A stretch of 64,000 bases of DNA from Brachymonas denitrificans (GCF_907163135.1 NZ_CAJQUA010000001.1:325001-389000); one strand, 5' to 3'. Counted from the first letter of the stretch, positions 1 to 10,809 are shown. Numbers and translations: made by a program. Notes: generated by a model not told the origin, from the sequence alone.

Positions 1-174
1 GCCCTGGTCGTTCTTGAACTCTTCGATCGGCACGTAGGCTTCGGACTTGAGGCCGGCGTTGACCACGACGTGGTTGTGCTCGACGCGCACGACTTCGGCG
101 GTGATCACTTCACCGGTACGCATTTCGGCGCGCTTCAACGATTCTTCAAAGAGTTCAGCAAAAGATTCAGACAT
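1..174 (-). CDS. rpsA: 30S ribosomal protein S1, N-terminal fragment (runs off the window)
   Basis: Ribosomal protein S1 binds mRNA on the 30S subunit and helps initiation on structured leaders. Only the first 58 codons are present; the gene continues past base 1. The N-terminus starts MSESFAELFEESLKRAEMR and leads into the first S1/OB fold (GEVITAEVVRVEHNHVVVNA), which is typical of S1. The start ATG at 174-172 has an AGGA Shine-Dalgarno about six bases upstream. It lies 222 bp downstream of aroA-cmk on the same strand, the usual order in Burkholderiales (aroA/cmk then rpsA). The hairpin in that gap suggests rpsA may also have its own promoter. Confidence 0.95.
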   Translation of the reverse strand, partial: MSESFAELFEESLKRAEMRTGEVITAEVVRVEHNHVVVNAGLKSEAYVPIEEFKNDQG

Positions 175-350
175 GTAGGTTCCTGATCTGCGGGCGGGAA
201 TGCGGGCTGCACCATTGCAGGCCGACTGTCGCTCGCAGGGGTTGCGTTGCGATGCGGAAAACATCGCGGGGGTTGGGTACTGACACAATCCGCCGGCTGG
301 CGCTGCAGCCGCACCGGCGGTACGAAAAAGACAGCCTTTGAATGGCAACA

Positions 351-374
351 GGGCTGCCGGGTAAGCGGCAGCCC
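351..374 (-). terminator. Hairpin downstream of aroA-cmk, possible terminator or attenuator
   Basis: A perfect 9-bp inverted repeat (GGGCTGCCG / CGGCAGCCC) with a 6-base loop starts 22 bases after the aroA-cmk stop codon. On the minus strand the only nearby T-rich stretch (326-331) is about 20 bases further on, so this is not a canonical Rho-independent terminator. It may attenuate read-through into rpsA or stabilise the mRNA end. Confidence 0.45.
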
Positions 375-396
375 TGCGGCCCGGGAGCAGCGCGGT

Positions 397-2499
397 TTAG
401 CCGTGCGCCTCGGGAGCCGGAAAAGGCTGTCTGTCCTGCCACCAGTCCAGCACCAGTTGGACGGAGGTTTTCACGTCCATGTCGGAGTTGTCGAGGGGCA
501 GGGCATCCTGCGCGGGCTGCAAGGGAGCGACTGCGCGCGAACTGTCACGCGCATCGCGCGCCTGCAGGTCCGCGCGAAGGTCATCCATTCTAGCGGCGAA
601 TCCTTTGGAAATCAATTGGTTATAGCGGCGCTGGGCACGTTTTTCGGCGCTGGCCGTCAAAAACACCTTGAGTGTTGCTTCCGGGAAAATCACCGTGCCC
701 ATGTCGCGGCCGTCGGCGACCAGGCCGGGCGCCTTGCGGAAGCTGTGCTGCAGCTGCACCAGCGCGCTGCGCACCGGCGGCATGGCCGAGACGGTAGAAG
801 CGTCCATGCCGCCCTGTTCGGTGCGGATGGCGTCACTGATGTCTTCGCCATCGAGCCAGACGCAGCCGTCGCCAAAGCGGATCGGCAGGCTGGCGGCCAG
901 GCGCGCGATGGCCTCGGCATCCGGCTCTGCCTCGTCCTGCAGCAAGCCGGTGCGGCGCGCCGCCAGGCCGACGATGCGGTACAGGGCCCCCGAATCGAGC
1001 AGGTGATAGCCCAGCTGCTTGGCCAGGTGCGTGGACAGGGTGCCCTTGCCGCTGGCGCTGGGGCCGTCGACGCACAGCACGGGGATGTGCGTGGCATCGG
1101 CCTGGCAGACGCCGAAGTAGGCGTCGAAATAGTGCGGGAAGGTCTTGCCCACGCAGGCCGGATCCTCGATGCGCACCGGCAGCGCAGCAGGGTTGAAGGC
1201 GGCCAGCGAGAGGCACATGGCCATGCGGTGGTCGTCGTAGGTATGGATGCTGGCGTGGCGCCAGTCGGTTGCGCTGGCTGGCGGCGTGACGCGGATGAAG
1301 TCGTTGCCTTCCTCCACGCTGGCGCCGAGCTTGCGCAACTCGCGCGCCATGGCGGCGATGCGGTCGGTTTCCTTCACGCGCCAGCTGGCGATGTTGCGCA
1401 GCGTGGTGGTGCCGTCGGCATACAGCGCCATCACGGCCAGCGTCATGGCGGCATCGGGAATGTGGTTGCAGTCCAGGTCGATGGCGCGCAGCGGCCACTG
1501 GCCGCGCTGGATGGTGATGCTGTCGGGCGTGCTGCTGACCTTGGCGCCCATGGCTTCGGCCGCCTCGATGAAGCGGATATCGCCCTGGATGGAGTCGGCA
1601 CCCACGCCCTGCACCGTGATGCTGTGGCCCTGTGCAGGATCGGCGGCGATGGCGCCGAGCGCGATGAAGTAGCTGGCCGAGGACGCATCGGCCTCGATAT
1701 GCAGTTCGCCGGGCGACTGGTAGGCGGCGCCGGCAGCGATGGTGAACTGCTTCCAGCCGGTGTCGCCGTCGCGCTGCACCGTCACGCCGAAACGCTGCAG
1801 CAGGTTGAGCGTGATGGCGATGTAGGGTTTGGAGATCAGCTCGCCCTCGATCTCGAAGGTGATGGTGTGGCCGGCCAGCGGCGCAGCCATCAGCAGGGCG
1901 GTGAGGAACTGGCTGGAGACATCGCCGCGTACGCGGACCAGGCTGGCCTGCGCGTCTGCTGCGGGGTTGGAGTTGCTGTTGTTGCCGCCATCTTTGCGGC
2001 CGTCCGCGGGCGTGGCGCGCGGGCCGATGCGTAGCGGCGGATAACCTTCCGTGCCGGCATATTCCACATCGCAGCCGAGCTGGCGCAGGCCGTCCACCAG
2101 GTCGCCGATGGGGCGCTCGTACATGCGCGGCACGCCGGTCATCAGGAAGCGGCCCTGCAGCATGGCCAGGGCGGCGGTGAGCGGGCGCATGGCGGTGCCG
2201 GCATTGCCCAGGAACAGCTCGATCGGCTCCTCCTGCTCGGCCTGCGCCGGCAGGGCGCCGCCAATGCCGGTGATGCGGGCCGTGGTGCCCTGGCGCGAGA
2301 CGCTGCAGCCGATGCGCTCCAGCGCCGCCAGCATCACGCGGGTGTCGTCGGAGTCGAGCACGCCGTGCAGCGTGGTGCTGCCGCTGCACAGGCCGGCCAG
2401 CAGCAGCACGCGGTTGCTGATGCTCTTGGAGCCCGGCAGGTGCACCGTGCCATTGGCGGCCACGAGCGGCGGAATGTCGAGGAAGGGAGACTTGCTCAT
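397..2499 (-). CDS. aroA-cmk: Bifunctional EPSP synthase / cytidylate kinase (AroA-Cmk fusion)
   Basis: This 700-residue protein carries two enzymes that are usually separate. Residues 1 to about 460 are 5-enolpyruvylshikimate-3-phosphate synthase (sixth step of the shikimate pathway), with [10 protein letters not shown] at residues 21-30 and the [10 protein letters not shown] motif. From about residue 470 a cytidylate kinase domain follows, with P-loop GPSASGKGT near residue 475 and a DGRDMGT motif; it phosphorylates CMP and dCMP. The reading frame is open across the join, so this is a real fusion and not a frameshift. The start is 10 bp downstream of the tyrA stop. Separate adjacent aroA and cmk genes are common in betaproteobacteria, and fused forms are known in Comamonadaceae. 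Confidence 0.95.
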   Translation of the reverse strand: MSKSPFLDIPPLVAANGTVHLPGSKSISNRVLLLAGLCSGSTTLHGVLDSDDTRVMLAALERIGCSVSRQGTTARITGIGGALPAQAEQEEPIELFLGNAGTAMRPLTAALAMLQGRFLMTGVPRMYERPIGDLVDGLRQLGCDVEYAGTEGYPPLRIGPRATPADGRKDGGNNSNSNPAADAQASLVRVRGDVSSQFLTALLMAAPLAGHTITFEIEGELISKPYIAITLNLLQRFGVTVQRDGDTGWKQFTIAAGAAYQSPGELHIEADASSASYFIALGAIAADPAQGHSITVQGVGADSIQGDIRFIEAAEAMGAKVSSTPDSITIQRGQWPLRAIDLDCNHIPDAAMTLAVMALYADGTTTLRNIASWRVKETDRIAAMARELRKLGASVEEGNDFIRVTPPASATDWRHASIHTYDDHRMAMCLSLAAFNPAALPVRIEDPACVGKTFPHYFDAYFGVCQADATHIPVLCVDGPSASGKGTLSTHLAKQLGYHLLDSGALYRIVGLAARRTGLLQDEAEPDAEAIARLAASLPIRFGDGCVWLDGEDISDAIRTEQGGMDASTVSAMPPVRSALVQLQHSFRKAPGLVADGRDMGTVIFPEATLKVFLTASAEKRAQRRYNQLISKGFAARMDDLRADLQARDARDSSRAVAPLQPAQDALPLDNSDMDVKTSVQLVLDWWQDRQPFPAPEAHG

Positions 2500-2509
2500 G
2501 GGGATGTTC

Positions 2510-3394
2510 TCAGAGCCGCGCGTTCTCGTCGCGCGTGATCATGCGCCACTGGCTGCGTGCCTCGCTGGCTTCGCTGATCAGGGCATGCAGGGCTGCGCCG
2601 TCGCCGGCGGAGATGGCGTCGGTGAAGGTATGCAGCGAGGCTATCAGCTGCTCGGTCTGGCGCAGCATTTCCTCGCGGTTGCACAGGAAGATGTCGCGCC
2701 ACATGGCCGGATCGCCCGCGGCAATGCGGGTGAAGTCGCGGAAGCCGGAGCCGCCCAGGGCCAGCGTGTCGGCGGAATCGTCCTGGTGCAGGATGCTGTG
2801 CATCAGCGCAAAGGCCGTCATGTGCGGCAGGTGGCTGACGGCGGCGAAGGCGGCGTCATGCTCCTGCGGCGTCATGGTCTGCACCTTGCAGCCGAGCGCT
2901 TCCCACAGCTGGGTAATGTGCTGCAAGGGGCCGATGCGGGTATGGCGCGCCGGCGTGAGGATCACCAGCCGGTCACGGTACAGATCGGGATCGGCGTGGG
3001 TGATGCCGGCCACTTCCTTGCCGGCAATCGGATGCGCCGGCACGAACTGGCCGACACGGCCGCCGAGGGCCTGTTCGGCATCGGCGATCACGTTCTGCTT
3101 GGTCGAGCCCACGTCGGTGACGATGGCATCGGGGCGCAGGTGGCCGGCAATCTGCTGCAGCACGCTGCCGGTGGCGGCCACCGGCACGGCCAGCACCACC
3201 AGGTCGGCATGGGCCACGGCCTGGCCGGCAGTGCCGGCGGTTTCCGTCAGCACGCCGCGGCGCAGCGCTTCCTGCACGGTGGCGGGATTGGGGCTGTAGC
3301 CGATCACATGCTGTACCAGGCCGGCGCGCTGCATGGCCAGCGACAGCGATCCGCCCATGAGTCCGCAACCGATCAGGGCCAGTCGGTGAAACAT
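2510..3394 (-). CDS. tyrA: Prephenate dehydrogenase (arogenate/prephenate, TyrA family)
   Basis: It oxidatively decarboxylates prephenate to 4-hydroxyphenylpyruvate on the tyrosine branch. The 294-residue protein opens with an NAD(P)-binding Rossmann motif ([11 protein letters not shown], residues 7-17) and carries the family's HPIAG motif, with a helical C-terminal half. The start at 3394 ([11 protein letters not shown]) puts the dinucleotide fold right at the N-terminus, and an ACGGAG ribosome site lies about ten bases upstream; earlier in-frame starts would overlap pheA. It sits 23 bp after pheA and 10 bp before aroA-cmk, so the three are almost certainly cotranscribed. Confidence 0.93.
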   Translation of the reverse strand: MFHRLALIGCGLMGGSLSLAMQRAGLVQHVIGYSPNPATVQEALRRGVLTETAGTAGQAVAHADLVVLAVPVAATGSVLQQIAGHLRPDAIVTDVGSTKQNVIADAEQALGGRVGQFVPAHPIAGKEVAGITHADPDLYRDRLVILTPARHTRIGPLQHITQLWEALGCKVQTMTPQEHDAAFAAVSHLPHMTAFALMHSILHQDDSADTLALGGSGFRDFTRIAAGDPAMWRDIFLCNREEMLRQTEQLIASLHTFTDAISAGDGAALHALISEASEARSQWRMITRDENARL

Positions 3395-3417
3395 TGCACT
3401 GCTCCGTATCTGTGGCG

Positions 3418-4506
3418 TCAGCCGTTGATGGCGTAGGACCCGAGCACCTTGTAGTAGGCGCAGATCGGGCGCAGGTCGGCCAGCGCGGCGGCCACATGCG
3501 GCTCGCTGATGTGACCGACCAGGTCGATGTAGAAGAAGTATTCCCACTGCTGGCCGCTGCGCGCCGGACGCGATTCGAAGCGCGTCATGGACACGTTGTG
3601 GCGCTTGAGCGGCTCCAGCAGTTCGTACACGGCGCCGGGGCGGTTGACGACCGACAGCACCAGGCTGGTGCAGTCATTGCCGGAGGCTTCGGGCATGGCC
3701 AGCGTTTGCGGCAGGCACATCACGGCAAAGCGGGTGCGGTTATAGGCTTCATCCTGGATTGCAGGGGCCACCACGTGCAGGCCGAATTGCGAGGCGGCGC
3801 GCAGGCTGGCGATAGCGGCCCACTTCGGATTGCTGGCAGCGATCCGGGCGCCCTCAGCGTTGCTGGATGCTGCATGCCGTTCGGCTTGGGGAGCATGCAC
3901 GCTCAGCCAGTTCTGGCACTGCGCCAAGGCCTGAGGATGGGCATAGACGGCTTCGATCTGGTCCAGCGGCGTCTGCTGGCTGCACAGCAGGTTGTGGCGC
4001 ACCAGCAGACTGGTTTCGCCGATCATGTGCAGCGGCGAGGTCAGGAACAGGTCGAGCGAGCGCGTGACGGCGCCTTCAGTGGAGTTTTCCATCGGCACCA
4101 CGCCGAAGTCGGCACGGCCGGAAGTGGTGGCATCGAACACTTCATCGAAGCTGGCGCAGGGCACATGGTCGATGCTGACGCCGAAGAAGGCTTCGGCGGC
4201 CTGCTCGCTGAAGGTGCCGGCCGGGCCCAGGTAGGCCACGCGCTGCGGCGCCTCGAGCGCACGGCAGGCCGACATGATCTCGCGCCAGATGTTGGCGATG
4301 TTGTTGCCCTTGAGCGGCCCGGGATTGCCCTGCTGCAGGGTGTGGATCACCTGCGCCTCGCGCTCGGGGCGAAACACCTGCGAGCCTTCCTTGCGCTTGA
4401 TGTCGCCAACCTCGTTGGCCAGCGCCGCGCGGTCGTTCAGCAGTTGCAGCAGTTGTTGGTCAACAGCGTCGATGGCGACGCGCAGGTCGGCGATGGAGCG
4501 GGTCAT
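3418..4506 (-). CDS. pheA: Chorismate mutase / prephenate dehydratase (P-protein)
   Basis: A bifunctional enzyme of phenylalanine synthesis, 362 residues. Residues 1 to about 90 are an AroQ-type chorismate mutase (IADLRVAIDAVDQQLLQLLN...RAALANEVGDIKR). From about residue 93 comes prephenate dehydratase (RVAYLGPAGTFSEQAA; TRF motif in NRTRFAVM), and from about 270 a C-terminal ACT domain with the ESRP motif that binds phenylalanine for feedback inhibition. It is preceded by serC (33 bp) and followed by tyrA, giving the branch point and both aromatic arms in one operon. Confidence 0.95.
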   Translation of the reverse strand: MTRSIADLRVAIDAVDQQLLQLLNDRAALANEVGDIKRKEGSQVFRPEREAQVIHTLQQGNPGPLKGNNIANIWREIMSACRALEAPQRVAYLGPAGTFSEQAAEAFFGVSIDHVPCASFDEVFDATTSGRADFGVVPMENSTEGAVTRSLDLFLTSPLHMIGETSLLVRHNLLCSQQTPLDQIEAVYAHPQALAQCQNWLSVHAPQAERHAASSNAEGARIAASNPKWAAIASLRAASQFGLHVVAPAIQDEAYNRTRFAVMCLPQTLAMPEASGNDCTSLVLSVVNRPGAVYELLEPLKRHNVSMTRFESRPARSGQQWEYFFYIDLVGHISEPHVAAALADLRPICAYYKVLGSYAING

Positions 4507-4539
4507 GAAAGGTACGGCTAAAGGAGTGGAACAGGGGGA

Positions 4540-5676
4540 TCAGGCGTGGCGGGCTTCGAACTCGCGCAGGTAGTCGACCAGCGCCTGCACGCCGGCCATC
4601 GGCATGGCGTTGTAGATGCTGGCGCGCATGCCACCGACGGATTTGTGGCCCTTGAGCTGCAGCAGGCCGCGCTCCTGCGCGCCGGCGAGGAAATCGGCAT
4701 TGCGGCTTTCGTCCGCCAGGAAGAAGGGCACGTTCATGCGCGAGCGGCAGGACTTGTCGACCGTGTTGCGGAAGAAGCTGGAGTTGTCGAGGAAGTCGTA
4801 CAGCAGCTGCGCCTTGGCGATGTTCTGCGCCTCCAGCGCCGCCACGCCGCCTTGCGCCTTGATCCACTGAAAGGTCAGGCCGGCGATGTAGATGCCGTAG
4901 GTGGGCGGCGTGTTGTACATCGAGTTGTTCCTGGCCACCAGGCTGTAGTCGAAGGCGCTCGGGCAGTGCTGCATGGCATGGCCGAGCAGGTCATCTCGTA
5001 CCACTACCAGCGTCAGGCCGGCCGGGCCGAGGTTCTTCTGCGCGCCGCCGAAGGCCAGGCCGACCTTGCTCCAGTCCATGGCGCGGGAGGCCACGTTGGA
5101 TGAGAAATCGACCACCAGCGGGGCATCACAGCCGAGCGCCGCCAGATCGGGCAACTGCTGGAACTCCACGCCGTGGATGGTTTCATTGCTGCAGATATGC
5201 ACATAGCGGCTGCCACTGTCGAGTTGCCAGCTTGCGGGCGCGGGAATGTGCGTGTAAGAAAGACCGCCCGAGGGGTGCTGCACTGCGGCATTGGCGGCGA
5301 GGAGCGCCTCGCAGAACTTGGCCGCTTCGGCATGACTTTTCTGGCTCCAGCCGCCAGTCACCACAAAGCTGGCCGCTTCGCCGCGGCTCAGGTTGAGCGG
5401 CACGATGGCGTTTTCGGCCAGACCGCCACCCTGCATGAACAGGATGCGGAAATGGTCCGGAATCGCCAGCAATTCGCGCAGCGTGTCCTGCGCCTGCTGC
5501 AGGATGATGCCGAAGGCTTCGCCGCGGTGGCTCATCTCCATCACGCCCATGCCGCTGTGGCGGCCATCGGGGAAGGGCCAGTCCAGCATTTCGGCAGCGG
5601 CGCGCTGCAGCACCGGCTCGGGGATGGCGGCCGGGCCGGCGGAGAAGTTGTAGGGACGAAGCGCGGAATCAGTCAT
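4540..5676 (-). CDS. serC: Phosphoserine aminotransferase
   Basis: A PLP enzyme converting 3-phosphohydroxypyruvate to phosphoserine; it also serves pyridoxal phosphate synthesis. The 378-residue protein starts [19 protein letters not shown], with the NFSAGPA signature, and the PLP lysine lies in [11 protein letters not shown]. The C-terminal [15 protein letters not shown] motif is typical. It lies 21 bp after the DUF2059 gene and leads into pheA. The serC-pheA-tyrA-aroA order is the conserved supraoperon found in many proteobacteria. Confidence 0.96.
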   Translation of the reverse strand: MTDSALRPYNFSAGPAAIPEPVLQRAAAEMLDWPFPDGRHSGMGVMEMSHRGEAFGIILQQAQDTLRELLAIPDHFRILFMQGGGLAENAIVPLNLSRGEAASFVVTGGWSQKSHAEAAKFCEALLAANAAVQHPSGGLSYTHIPAPASWQLDSGSRYVHICSNETIHGVEFQQLPDLAALGCDAPLVVDFSSNVASRAMDWSKVGLAFGGAQKNLGPAGLTLVVVRDDLLGHAMQHCPSAFDYSLVARNNSMYNTPPTYGIYIAGLTFQWIKAQGGVAALEAQNIAKAQLLYDFLDNSSFFRNTVDKSCRSRMNVPFFLADESRNADFLAGAQERGLLQLKGHKSVGGMRASIYNAMPMAGVQALVDYLREFEARHA

Positions 5677-5697
5677 GGAGCGGGAGCAGGGCGGGAA

Positions 5698-6267
5698 TTA
5701 CTTCTTGGAGGCGTTGCCGATGATCTGCGCGGCACGCGTGTCAAAGGCCTTGATGCGGGCTTCCACATCGGCGCGCGTGGCGTCCACCAGCTTCTGCGCC
5801 AGCATGTTGGCCAGCTGCGGGTTGGCCGCGTAGTATTTCTTGATCACGGGCGACTCCATGAAGGCGACCAGCTGGCGCAACTCGTCGGCGGTGAAGCGCT
5901 CGGCGTAGGCCGGCACCAGCACGTCGAGACTGACGCGCTCGTTCCTGGCCTTGATGGTGCGTACGTTGTCGTCGTTGAACTTCTTCAGCTCGGCGTCGAG
6001 CAGGTCGGCTGCGGCCTTCTGGCGTGCCTGCGGCACCTGGTCGAGCTTGGGCAGCCAGGTGGAGACCACGGTCTGCGTGGCCGAGCTGGCCAGTTGCGCG
6101 ATCAGCGCATCCATGTCGTGCGCCTTTTGCAGGTTGACGATGCGCGTGGCCAGTTCCTTGCGCGTGGCGTCCTGCGCCTGGACGGGCGCGCTGACGGCCA
6201 GCGCAGCCAGGGCCAGGGCACAGCCGGCGGCAGTGGAACGGAGGGACAGGAAACGGGCTTGTTTCAT
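5698..6267 (-). CDS. DUF2059 family exported protein
   Basis: A 189-residue protein with a clear Sec signal peptide (hydrophobic stretch ending APVQAQ, about residues 1-31), so it is probably periplasmic. The C-terminal half matches the DUF2059 pattern (ADELRQLVAFMESPVIKKYYA). The biochemical function is unknown. In Burkholderiales this family is often found between gyrA and serC, as here, 77 bp after gyrA and 21 bp before serC, so it is probably cotranscribed. The start at 6267 is the only one giving a complete signal peptide. Confidence 0.85.
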   Translation of the reverse strand: MKQARFLSLRSTAAGCALALAALAVSAPVQAQDATRKELATRIVNLQKAHDMDALIAQLASSATQTVVSTWLPKLDQVPQARQKAAADLLDAELKKFNDDNVRTIKARNERVSLDVLVPAYAERFTADELRQLVAFMESPVIKKYYAANPQLANMLAQKLVDATRADVEARIKAFDTRAAQIIGNASKK

Positions 6268-6344
6268 GAAATCGGGCTTTCGTTCAAAAGTACTCTGGCA
6301 GGGCTGCCGGCTGACAACCCTCTTTGGCTCTCAGCATAGCATTG

Positions 6345-9020
6345 TCATGCGTCCGGCGTAGTGCTGTCGTCCGCTGTGGTATCGGGGCTGTCGCTGGCGG
6401 TGGAATCCTCCGCGTCGGAGCCGTTCTGCTCCTCGCCGGCGTCGTTCTCGACGATGCGCTGCAGGCCGATCAGTTCGGCACCGTCATCCAGCGCGATCAG
6501 CGTCACGCCCTGCGTGGCACGGCCCATCTCGCGGATCTCGGCCACGCGCGTGCGCACCAGCACGCCCCGGTCGGTGATCAGCATGATCTCGTCGTCGGCG
6601 TGCACCAGCGTGGCGGCCACGACCTTGCCGTTGCGCTCGCTCTGCTGGATGGCGATCATGCCCTTGGTGCCGCGACCGTGGCGGGTGTATTCGACGATGC
6701 TGGTGCGCTTGCCGTAGCCGTTCTCGGTGGCGGTGAGCACGCTTTGCGACTCATCCTCGGCCACCAGCATGGCGATCACGTTCTGGCCTTCTTCCAGCAT
6801 CATGCCGCGCACGCCGCGTGCCTGGCGGCCCATGGGGCGCACGTCGTTCTCGTCGAAGCGCACGGCCTTGCCGCCGTCGCTGAACAGCATCACGTCGTGC
6901 TCGCCGTCGGTGAGGGCGGCGCCGATCAGGTAGTCGCCGTCATCCAGGCCCACCGCGATGATGCCGGCCTTGCGCGGGTTGCTGAACTCGTCCAGCGCGG
7001 TCTTCTTGACCGTGCCCTGGGCGGTGGCCATGAACACATAGCGGTCGGCCGGGAAGGTGCGCATCTCGCCGGTAAGCGGAAGCACCACGGTGATCTTCTC
7101 GCCGTCTTCCAGCGGGAACATGTTGACGATGGGGCGACCGCGCGAGCCGCGGCTGCCGGTAGGCACTTCCCACACCTTGAGCCAGTACAGGCGGCCACGG
7201 TTGCTGAAGCACAGGATGTAGTCGTGCGTGTTGGCGATGAACAGCTGGTCGATCCAGTCGTTGTCCTTGGTGGTGGTGGCCTGCTTGCCGCGGCCGCCAC
7301 GCTTCTGGGAGCGGTACTCGGACAGCGGCTGGCTCTTGATATAGCCGGTGTGCGAAAGCGTCACCACCATGTCGGTCGGGGTGATCAGGTCTTCGGTGCC
7401 CAGTTCCTGCGCGTTGTGCTCGATCTGGCTGCGGCGCGCGCCGACCTTGGTCTGGCCGAACTCGTTCTTCAGCGCGGTCAGTTCGTCGCTGATGATCGTG
7501 CTGACGCGCTCGGGCTTGGCCAGGATGTCGAGCAGGTCCTCGATCTCGGCCATCACGTCCTTGTATTCGGCCACGATCTTGTCCTGCTCCAGGCCGGTCA
7601 GGCGCTGCAGGCGCATCTGCAGAATCTCTTGCGCCTGCACTTCGCTCAGGCGGTACAGGCCATCGCCCTGCAGACCGTACTGGCGGCCCAGGCCTTCGGG
7701 GCGGTAGTCATCGGCGCTGACAACGGTGCCATCTTCGCGGGCGCGGGTGAGCATCTCGCGTACCAGCGAGCTGTCCCAGCTGCGCGCCATCAGTTCGGCC
7801 TTGGCCACCGGCGGGGTGGGGGATTCGCGAATGATGCGGATGAACTCGTCGATATTGGCCAGCGCAACGGCCAGGCCTTCCAGCACGTGGCCGCGGTCGC
7901 GCGCCTTGCGCAGGTTGAAGATCGTCCTGCGCGTGACCACCTCGCGGCGGTGCTGCAGGAAGATGCTGACCAGGTCGCGGATGTTGCACAGCTTGGGCTG
8001 GCCGTCGACCAGCGCCACCATGTTGATGCCGAAGGTGTCCTGCAGCTGCGTCTGCTTGTACAGGTTGTTCAGCACCACTTCGGGCAGCTCGCCGCGTTTG
8101 AGCTCGATCACCAGGCGCATGCCCGACTTGTCGGATTCGTCCTGGATGTGGCTGATGCCTTCGATCTTCTTCTCGTGCACCAGCTCGGCAATGCGTTCCT
8201 GCAGTGTCTTCTTGTTGACCTGGTAGGGCAGCTCGTCGACGATGATGGCCTGGCGCTGACCCTTGTCGATATCCTCGAAATGGCACTTGGCGCGCATCAC
8301 CACGCGGCCGCGGCCGGTACGGTAGCCTTCGCGTACGCCCTGGATGCCGTAGATGATGCCGGCGGTGGGGAAGTCAGGGGCCGGGATGATTTCGATCAGG
8401 TCGTCGATGCTGGCATCCGGGTGCGCCAGCATGTGCAGGCAGGCATCCACCACCTCGTTGAGGTTGTGCGGCGGAATGTTGGTGGCCATGCCCACCGCGA
8501 TACCGGCCGAGCCGTTGATCAGCAGGTTGGGCAGCTTGCTCGGCAGAACCAGCGGTTCCTGCTCGCTGCCGTCGTAGTTGGGGCCGAAATCGACCGTTTC
8601 CTTCTCGATGTCGGCCAGCATTTCGTGCGCGATCTTGGCCAGGCGGATCTCGGTGTAGCGCATGGCCGCGGCGCTGTCGCCGTCGACCGAACCGAAGTTG
8701 CCCTGGCCGTCGACCAGCATGTGGCGCAGCGAGAAGTCCTGCGCCATGCGCACGATGGTGTCGTACACCGCGCTGTCGCCGTGCGGGTGGTATTTACCGA
8801 TGACGTCACCGACGATACGGGCCGACTTCTTGTAGGGCCGGTTCCAGTCGTTGTTGAGTTCGTGCATCGCGAACAGGACGCGGCGGTGCACCGGTTTGAG
8901 ACCATCGCGTGCGTCGGGTAGGGCACGCCCCACGATCACGCTCATGGCGTAATCCAGGTAGCTGCGGCGCATCTCCTCTTCGAGGCTGATGGGCAGCGTT
9001 TCTTTGGCGAATTCAGTCAT
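6345..9020 (-). CDS. gyrA: DNA gyrase subunit A
   Basis: The breakage-reunion subunit of DNA gyrase, 891 residues. The catalytic tyrosine is Tyr122 (AAMRYTE). The quinolone-resistance region reads [13 protein letters not shown] with Ser83 and Asp87, the usual sensitive residues in E. coli numbering. The GyrA box QKRGGRG, needed for DNA wrapping, is present ahead of the C-terminal beta-pinwheel. The last 40 or so residues form an acidic Ser/Asp/Thr tail. It is the first gene of the minus-strand block and diverges from the OmpA-like gene across 262 bp that should hold both promoters. Confidence 0.98.
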   Translation of the reverse strand: MTEFAKETLPISLEEEMRRSYLDYAMSVIVGRALPDARDGLKPVHRRVLFAMHELNNDWNRPYKKSARIVGDVIGKYHPHGDSAVYDTIVRMAQDFSLRHMLVDGQGNFGSVDGDSAAAMRYTEIRLAKIAHEMLADIEKETVDFGPNYDGSEQEPLVLPSKLPNLLINGSAGIAVGMATNIPPHNLNEVVDACLHMLAHPDASIDDLIEIIPAPDFPTAGIIYGIQGVREGYRTGRGRVVMRAKCHFEDIDKGQRQAIIVDELPYQVNKKTLQERIAELVHEKKIEGISHIQDESDKSGMRLVIELKRGELPEVVLNNLYKQTQLQDTFGINMVALVDGQPKLCNIRDLVSIFLQHRREVVTRRTIFNLRKARDRGHVLEGLAVALANIDEFIRIIRESPTPPVAKAELMARSWDSSLVREMLTRAREDGTVVSADDYRPEGLGRQYGLQGDGLYRLSEVQAQEILQMRLQRLTGLEQDKIVAEYKDVMAEIEDLLDILAKPERVSTIISDELTALKNEFGQTKVGARRSQIEHNAQELGTEDLITPTDMVVTLSHTGYIKSQPLSEYRSQKRGGRGKQATTTKDNDWIDQLFIANTHDYILCFSNRGRLYWLKVWEVPTGSRGSRGRPIVNMFPLEDGEKITVVLPLTGEMRTFPADRYVFMATAQGTVKKTALDEFSNPRKAGIIAVGLDDGDYLIGAALTDGEHDVMLFSDGGKAVRFDENDVRPMGRQARGVRGMMLEEGQNVIAMLVAEDESQSVLTATENGYGKRTSIVEYTRHGRGTKGMIAIQQSERNGKVVAATLVHADDEIMLITDRGVLVRTRVAEIREMGRATQGVTLIALDDGAELIGLQRIVENDAGEEQNGSDAEDSTASDSPDTTADDSTTPDA

Positions 9021-9282
9021 GCGTAGAAGGGCCGATTATTCGTGGGAATATGACATTTTAGCTTCACCGCAGATGCTGTATATTTGGGGGCATTGCTGCG
9101 GCCCATGTGGCAATGATGCAACAAAGAACGTGATTTCCGGAAGGGCCCCGTGCCGAGCGCGTGGAGTGCGGTTACAGTGAATGCGTGCTGTGGCACAATC
9201 GGCTCGACGGGTTACGCTCAAACGCATCCGAAACTCGCATAATCGTGCAGCTCCTGCTGTGGTATTTATCAAGAGGATAAAC

Positions 9283-9870
9283 ATGAAGAAACTGAATAAA
9301 GTAGCTGTGTTGTTCGCAACTGTCGCCATGGCAGGTGCTGCTGTGGCTTCCCCCTCCACCGTGACCGGTGACAACTGGCGCAACAACCACGGCAACCTGA
9401 TCTGGATGAACGGCACGAACGAACTGTGCTGGCAAGACAACTACTGGACTCCCGCTACCGCTGCCTCCCCGGCTTGCGGCGCTCCGGTTGCCCAGGCTCC
9501 CAAGGCTCCCGAGGCAGTTGCTGCCAAGGTGACCTACGCTGCTGACGCTTTCTTCGACTTCGACAAGTCCGTGCTGAAGCCGGCTGGCAAGGCCACGCTG
9601 GATGACCTGGTTTCCAAGATCCAGGGCCTGAACATCGAAGCCATCATCTCTACCGGCCACACCGACTCCATCGGTTCCGACGCCTACAACCAGGCTCTGT
9701 CCATCCGTCGTGCCAACGCCGTGAAGAACTACCTGGTGTCCAAGGGCATCGCCGCCGAGCGCGTGTACGTGGAAGGCAAGGGCGAGAAGCAGCCTGTTGC
9801 CACCAACAAGACTGCCGAAGGCCGCGCCAAGAACCGTCGCGTGGAAATCGAAGTGGTTGGCACCCGCTAA
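9283..9870 (+). CDS. OmpA family outer-membrane/peptidoglycan-associated protein
   Basis: A 195-residue exported protein. The signal peptide (MKKLNKVAVLFATVAMAGAAVASP) is followed by a short region and a C-terminal OmpA-like peptidoglycan-binding domain from about residue 85: a beta-strand ADAFFDFDKSVLKPAG, then TGHTDSIGS, and NRRVEIEV near the end. There is no N-terminal beta-barrel, so it probably tethers the envelope to peptidoglycan. The start is fixed by AAGAGGAT eight bases upstream. Codon use is strongly biased (AAC, GGC, CTG) as in highly expressed genes, and an excellent terminator follows. Two possible sigma-70 -10 elements lie near 9194-9199 and 9238-9243 but neither is well spaced. 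Confidence 0.92.
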   Translation: MKKLNKVAVLFATVAMAGAAVASPSTVTGDNWRNNHGNLIWMNGTNELCWQDNYWTPATAASPACGAPVAQAPKAPEAVAAKVTYAADAFFDFDKSVLKPAGKATLDDLVSKIQGLNIEAIISTGHTDSIGSDAYNQALSIRRANAVKNYLVSKGIAAERVYVEGKGEKQPVATNKTAEGRAKNRRVEIEVVGTR

Positions 9871-9891
9871 TCCTTCTGCTTCCGCAGACGC

Positions 9892-9918
9892 AAAAAGCCC
9901 CGCTTGCGGGGCTTTTTT
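9892..9918 (+). terminator. Rho-independent terminator after the OmpA-like gene
   Basis: A strong GC stem (GCCCCGC / GCGGGGC) with a TT loop, flanked by A5 on the left and T6 on the right, 21 bases after the stop codon. The flanking A and T runs mean it can also work in the opposite direction. Confidence 0.93.
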
Positions 9919-9969
9919 ATTGCCTGTACCGGACACGGGCGCGCCAGCTTTTGAGGCACAATCGGCCTC

Positions 9970-10707
9970 ATGGAAAACACGGACATCACTTCTTCTGCCG
10001 CGCCTGCCGCCAACGTGGACCAGGCCGAGATCTCCAAATTCGGCGAGCTCGCCCATCAATGGTGGGATCGTGACGGGGTGCTGCGTACCCTGCACGCCAT
10101 CAACCCGCTGCGGCTGGGCTGGGTGCAGGAATTCCAGCGTCTGAAGGATCTGCGCGTGCTCGACGTGGGTTGTGGTGGCGGCATCCTGTCCGAATCCATG
10201 GCGCAGGTCGGGGCGCAGGTGACGGGCATCGACCTGGCGGAAGAATCCTTGCGCGTGGCGCAACTGCATGCGCTGGAAGCCGGCGTGAACAACGTGAACT
10301 ACCGCCAGATCAGCGCCGAGGATCTGGCGCGCGAGCAGCCGGGACAGTTCGATGTGGTGACCTGCATGGAACTGCTGGAGCATGTGCCCGATCCAGGCTC
10401 TGTCGTGCGCGCCTGTGCCGAGGCCGTGAAACCGGGTGGCTGGGTGTTCTTTTCCACCATCCACCGTAATCCGAAAGCATTCCTGCTGGCGATCGTGGCG
10501 GCGGAGTACCTGCTCAACCTGGTGCCGCGTGGCACGCACGAGTATGCGCGCATGATCCAGCCGAGCGAGTTGATGCGCGAGTGCCGTCTGGCCGGGCTGG
10601 TGCCCGAGGCCACGCGTGGCCTTCACTACAACCCGCTCACGCAGCGCTACTGGCTGAGCGACAACATCGATGTGAACTACATGCTGGCCTGCCGCAAGCC
10701 GGCCTGA
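9970..10707 (+). CDS. ubiG: Ubiquinone biosynthesis O-methyltransferase
   Basis: A SAM-dependent methyltransferase performing both O-methylations of ubiquinone synthesis, 245 residues. Motif I is VLDVGCGGGILSE at about residues 61-73; the N-terminal segment EISKFGELAHQWWDRDG and the post-motif NPLRLGWV are typical of UbiG. It is followed at 102 bp by gph, a pairing common in betaproteobacteria. It starts 51 bp after the OmpA terminator and so needs its own promoter. Confidence 0.95.
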   Translation: MENTDITSSAAPAANVDQAEISKFGELAHQWWDRDGVLRTLHAINPLRLGWVQEFQRLKDLRVLDVGCGGGILSESMAQVGAQVTGIDLAEESLRVAQLHALEAGVNNVNYRQISAEDLAREQPGQFDVVTCMELLEHVPDPGSVVRACAEAVKPGGWVFFSTIHRNPKAFLLAIVAAEYLLNLVPRGTHEYARMIQPSELMRECRLAGLVPEATRGLHYNPLTQRYWLSDNIDVNYMLACRKPA

Positions 10708-10809
10708 ATCAGCGGCCCCCGTCATGATTTTCATGAGGGTGTGGCAAATTACCGTTTTGGGCAGGGAATATCCTGATTCACTCTGGTTTTGATATTCGAT
10801 AGTTAATCC

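Noticed and set aside
6324..8921. A long open frame on the plus strand opposite gyrA (and similar ones opposite aroA-cmk, cysT/cysW, the NRPS-like gene and others)
   Set aside because: The translations are rich in Ala, Gly, Arg and His with no recognisable domain, as expected for the reverse complement of GC-rich codons. gyrA itself is unmistakable.
9172..9243. Sigma-70 promoter candidates for the OmpA-like gene
   Set aside because: TTACAG-16-CACAAT and TTACGC-20-CATAAT are both poor in sequence or spacing, so I mention them under the gene but do not list either as a feature.
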